Assembly (NCBI GenBank): GCA_938003875.1
Contig: CALKWO010000386.1
Span: 1-5,625, forward strand
Origin: an uncultured bacterium
GTDB taxonomy: Bacteria > Planctomycetota > Uabimicrobiia > Uabimicrobiales > JABWCH01
Length of the DNA stretch: 5,625 bases
Direction of reading: 5' to 3'
Shown: one piece after another, positions 4,261 through 5,625 of the stretch
Layout: every line of letters begins with the position of its first letter
Position numbering within the stretch: the stretch's first letter is position 1
Notes under the pieces: model-generated
Seen by the model: the letters and a program-made list of their open reading frames with translations, nothing else
Database searches by the model: none
What the model was told of the DNA's origin: nothing
Program-made: the position numbers and the translations under genes

Positions 4261-5625
4261 ATGATTTTTATGTTTAGGAAAATAAGATTTATTATTTTTT
4301 ATTTTTTTATTATTTTAAATTTAGGATGTTCATATACTGCTAAAAAAAGTTGGGTCGATGAAAAATTAATTGGCAATAAAGATTTAGAGGCTGAAATAAG
4401 AAATTCAATTCAGATTGATATTGAGCAGCTATCTTATGATACTAATAATCCATATATTTATGGTAAAATATATAAAAATATTGAAGATATAAGAAAAGAA
4501 GAAAAAGAATATAAAAAAATTAGTTTTCAGAAAACCAGCACAGCATCGCATTCAACTTTGGGAATTGCGCTTATTACACTTTTTTCACCAATAACAATCT
4601 TCGCAACAAATTCTATTGAAAAAGCAACAAGAAAGCTTGCTTATTCTTTTTTGGATAAGCCAGCAGGAATATACAGTGAAGGGGTTAATATAATTGAAGT
4701 AAAAGAACACTCGCAAGTAGAGAATGGAACGAGATCGGAGATTCTTGAACATAGAACAGGCATTAGTAGATCGCCTCTCAATGCTATAAAAATAGAATTA
4801 AAAGCTGAAAAATCATCTTCTGTGCTTGCTACTATCCATGCGATGAGTGATGAAAAAGGCATGTTTCGATTTCCTTTATTAAATTTATGCGAACAGATTG
4901 TAGTTTCCTTAAAGGCTAACACCACATGTAAATTCGAAGAAGAAGACGACGAAGATGCTGAGGCGGATGATTCTGCTAATAATATAGATCTCTATATTAC
5001 CTGTGAACAAATAGAAGGAAGAACCGCTAAGAAAAATTTAAATTTAAGTATGAATAAAACATTGAAATTGGCTAAAATAACAAATAAAGAAGAAATATGT
5101 GCCAAGGCAGATGCTTTGAGTGATTATATAGCAGATATTTATTTAAATAAAGCTATACAAAAAATAAAAAAAGGATATAGAACTATTAAAAGAAGCCAAG
5201 AATTGGGAAAAGAAATCAGAGGACGCATAATATCACTTTTAAATGCAGAAAAATATATAAAAATAGCAAAAGAATATGATATATATTCAAAATCTATAAA
5301 AATTGAAAATATGCTATCTGACACTATTGATTATCAGCATAAAGTTGAAGAAGAAATAGTTAATGAAGAAAGCAGAAAAAATTTTAGACAAAATACAAAA
5401 AATCCTCTCATGGTTTTTGCAGAAACTTTGAATAACGAGTTAACTAAAAGACAAGAGCAACAAAATGCTTTCCATAATAACTTAAACCAAATAAAACAAA
5501 AACAAATTGAAAGGCAAATACAGCAAGAGAGAAAAGAAAAAAATATTGTAAATCAAAGACAACAAGAAATAAGGCAACAAGATCTTGAACGGCAAAGGCA
5601 ACAAGATCTTGAACGGCAAAGGCAA
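4261..5625 (+). CDS. Large putative lipoprotein with C-terminal coiled coil (partial, no stop in window)
   Basis: The frame stays open for 455 codons to the window end. Three in-frame ATGs (4258, 4261, 4270) follow the AGGAAGG site; 4261 has the best spacing, and 4270 gives the cleanest signal peptide (MFRKIR start). The signal ends LNLGC, with lipidated Cys23 numbered from 4261. Residues about 99-117 are hydrophobic and could be a second membrane segment. Residues about 137-265 look beta-rich, with SDEKGMFRFPL (196-206) recalling a carboxypeptidase-regulatory-like beta-sandwich strand, and an acidic run EEEDDEDAEADD (226-237). Residues about 270-360 are helical. From about 393 the protein becomes a Gln/Arg/Glu-rich coiled coil ending in QQDLERQR repeats. 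I recognise no named family. It stands alone after the non-coding region, so it is probably its own transcription unit. The N-terminal anchor with a long coil suggests an envelope scaffold, by inference. Confidence 0.85.
   Translation, partial: MIFMFRKIRFIIFYFFIILNLGCSYTAKKSWVDEKLIGNKDLEAEIRNSIQIDIEQLSYDTNNPYIYGKIYKNIEDIRKEEKEYKKISFQKTSTASHSTLGIALITLFSPITIFATNSIEKATRKLAYSFLDKPAGIYSEGVNIIEVKEHSQVENGTRSEILEHRTGISRSPLNAIKIELKAEKSSSVLATIHAMSDEKGMFRFPLLNLCEQIVVSLKANTTCKFEEEDDEDAEADDSANNIDLYITCEQIEGRTAKKNLNLSMNKTLKLAKITNKEEICAKADALSDYIADIYLNKAIQKIKKGYRTIKRSQELGKEIRGRIISLLNAEKYIKIAKEYDIYSKSIKIENMLSDTIDYQHKVEEEIVNEESRKNFRQNTKNPLMVFAETLNNELTKRQEQQNAFHNNLNQIKQKQIERQIQQERKEKNIVNQRQQEIRQQDLERQRQQDLERQRQ
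5575..5625 (+). repeat. Identical 24-bp tandem repeats encoding QQDLERQR
   Basis: Two complete 24-base units (5575-5598 and 5599-5622) are identical at every base and a third begins at 5623. They encode the octad QQDLERQR within the coiled coil. Lack of any synonymous difference points to recent expansion or homogenisation, in contrast to the diverged 21-bp repeats at 2986-3192. The array continues beyond the window. Confidence 0.85.

Noticed and set aside
4641..5324. Leftward frames opposite the large lipoprotein (4641-4925, 5139-5324)
   Set aside because: The forward frame is open for the full 1365 bases with sensible protein features; the reverse ones are shadows.

Overview
The window is AT-rich bacterial DNA from an accessory, repeat-laden part of a genome. 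The host is probably Gram-negative-like. Two genes encode lipoprotein signal peptides, and a third encodes a secreted protein ending in a PEP-CTERM-type sorting tail. Together with an Rpn-family nuclease gene and dispersed GC-rich palindromes, this fits groups such as Planctomycetota and relatives, but no gene here fixes the taxonomy.

Layout. Positions 1-1160 hold a leftward Rpn-family (PD-(D/E)XK) nuclease gene (151-1083, TTG start, strong promoter at 1131-1159). The first 55 bases of the window repeat exactly the 5' end of this gene with its ribosome binding site, so a second copy starts at 34 and leaves the window: a head-to-tail tandem pair. Inside the nuclease gene a near-ideal Shine-Dalgarno (364-370) sits six bases before an in-frame ATG. 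It would allow separate translation of a 68-residue C-terminal protein (151-357), which matches the gene-within-gene toxin/antitoxin arrangement described for E. coli Rpn proteins.

Positions 1160-1754 are non-coding and carry a 294-bp MITE-like element (1442-1735) built from nested palindromes and ending six bases before the ribosome binding site of the next gene. Positions 1755-2510 encode a secreted LamG-like protein with an unusual VPETG-type tail. A two-gene unit follows: a small two-helix membrane protein (2679-2879) and a lipoprotein with a long VEPKAV heptad-repeat stalk (2896-3525), preceded by a promoter-like sequence and closed by a clear intrinsic terminator (3539-3578).

Positions 3579-4250 are non-coding and include a second short non-autonomous element (3954-4191) with 15-bp inverted ends and a 6-bp target duplication. 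From 4261 to the window end runs a large lipoprotein gene (455 codons visible, no stop) whose C-terminal part becomes a Q/R/E-rich coiled coil with identical 24-bp repeats.

The genes do not form one pathway. The window is best read as a mobile/defence island (Rpn pair, two MITEs) beside a set of cell-envelope proteins of unknown function.
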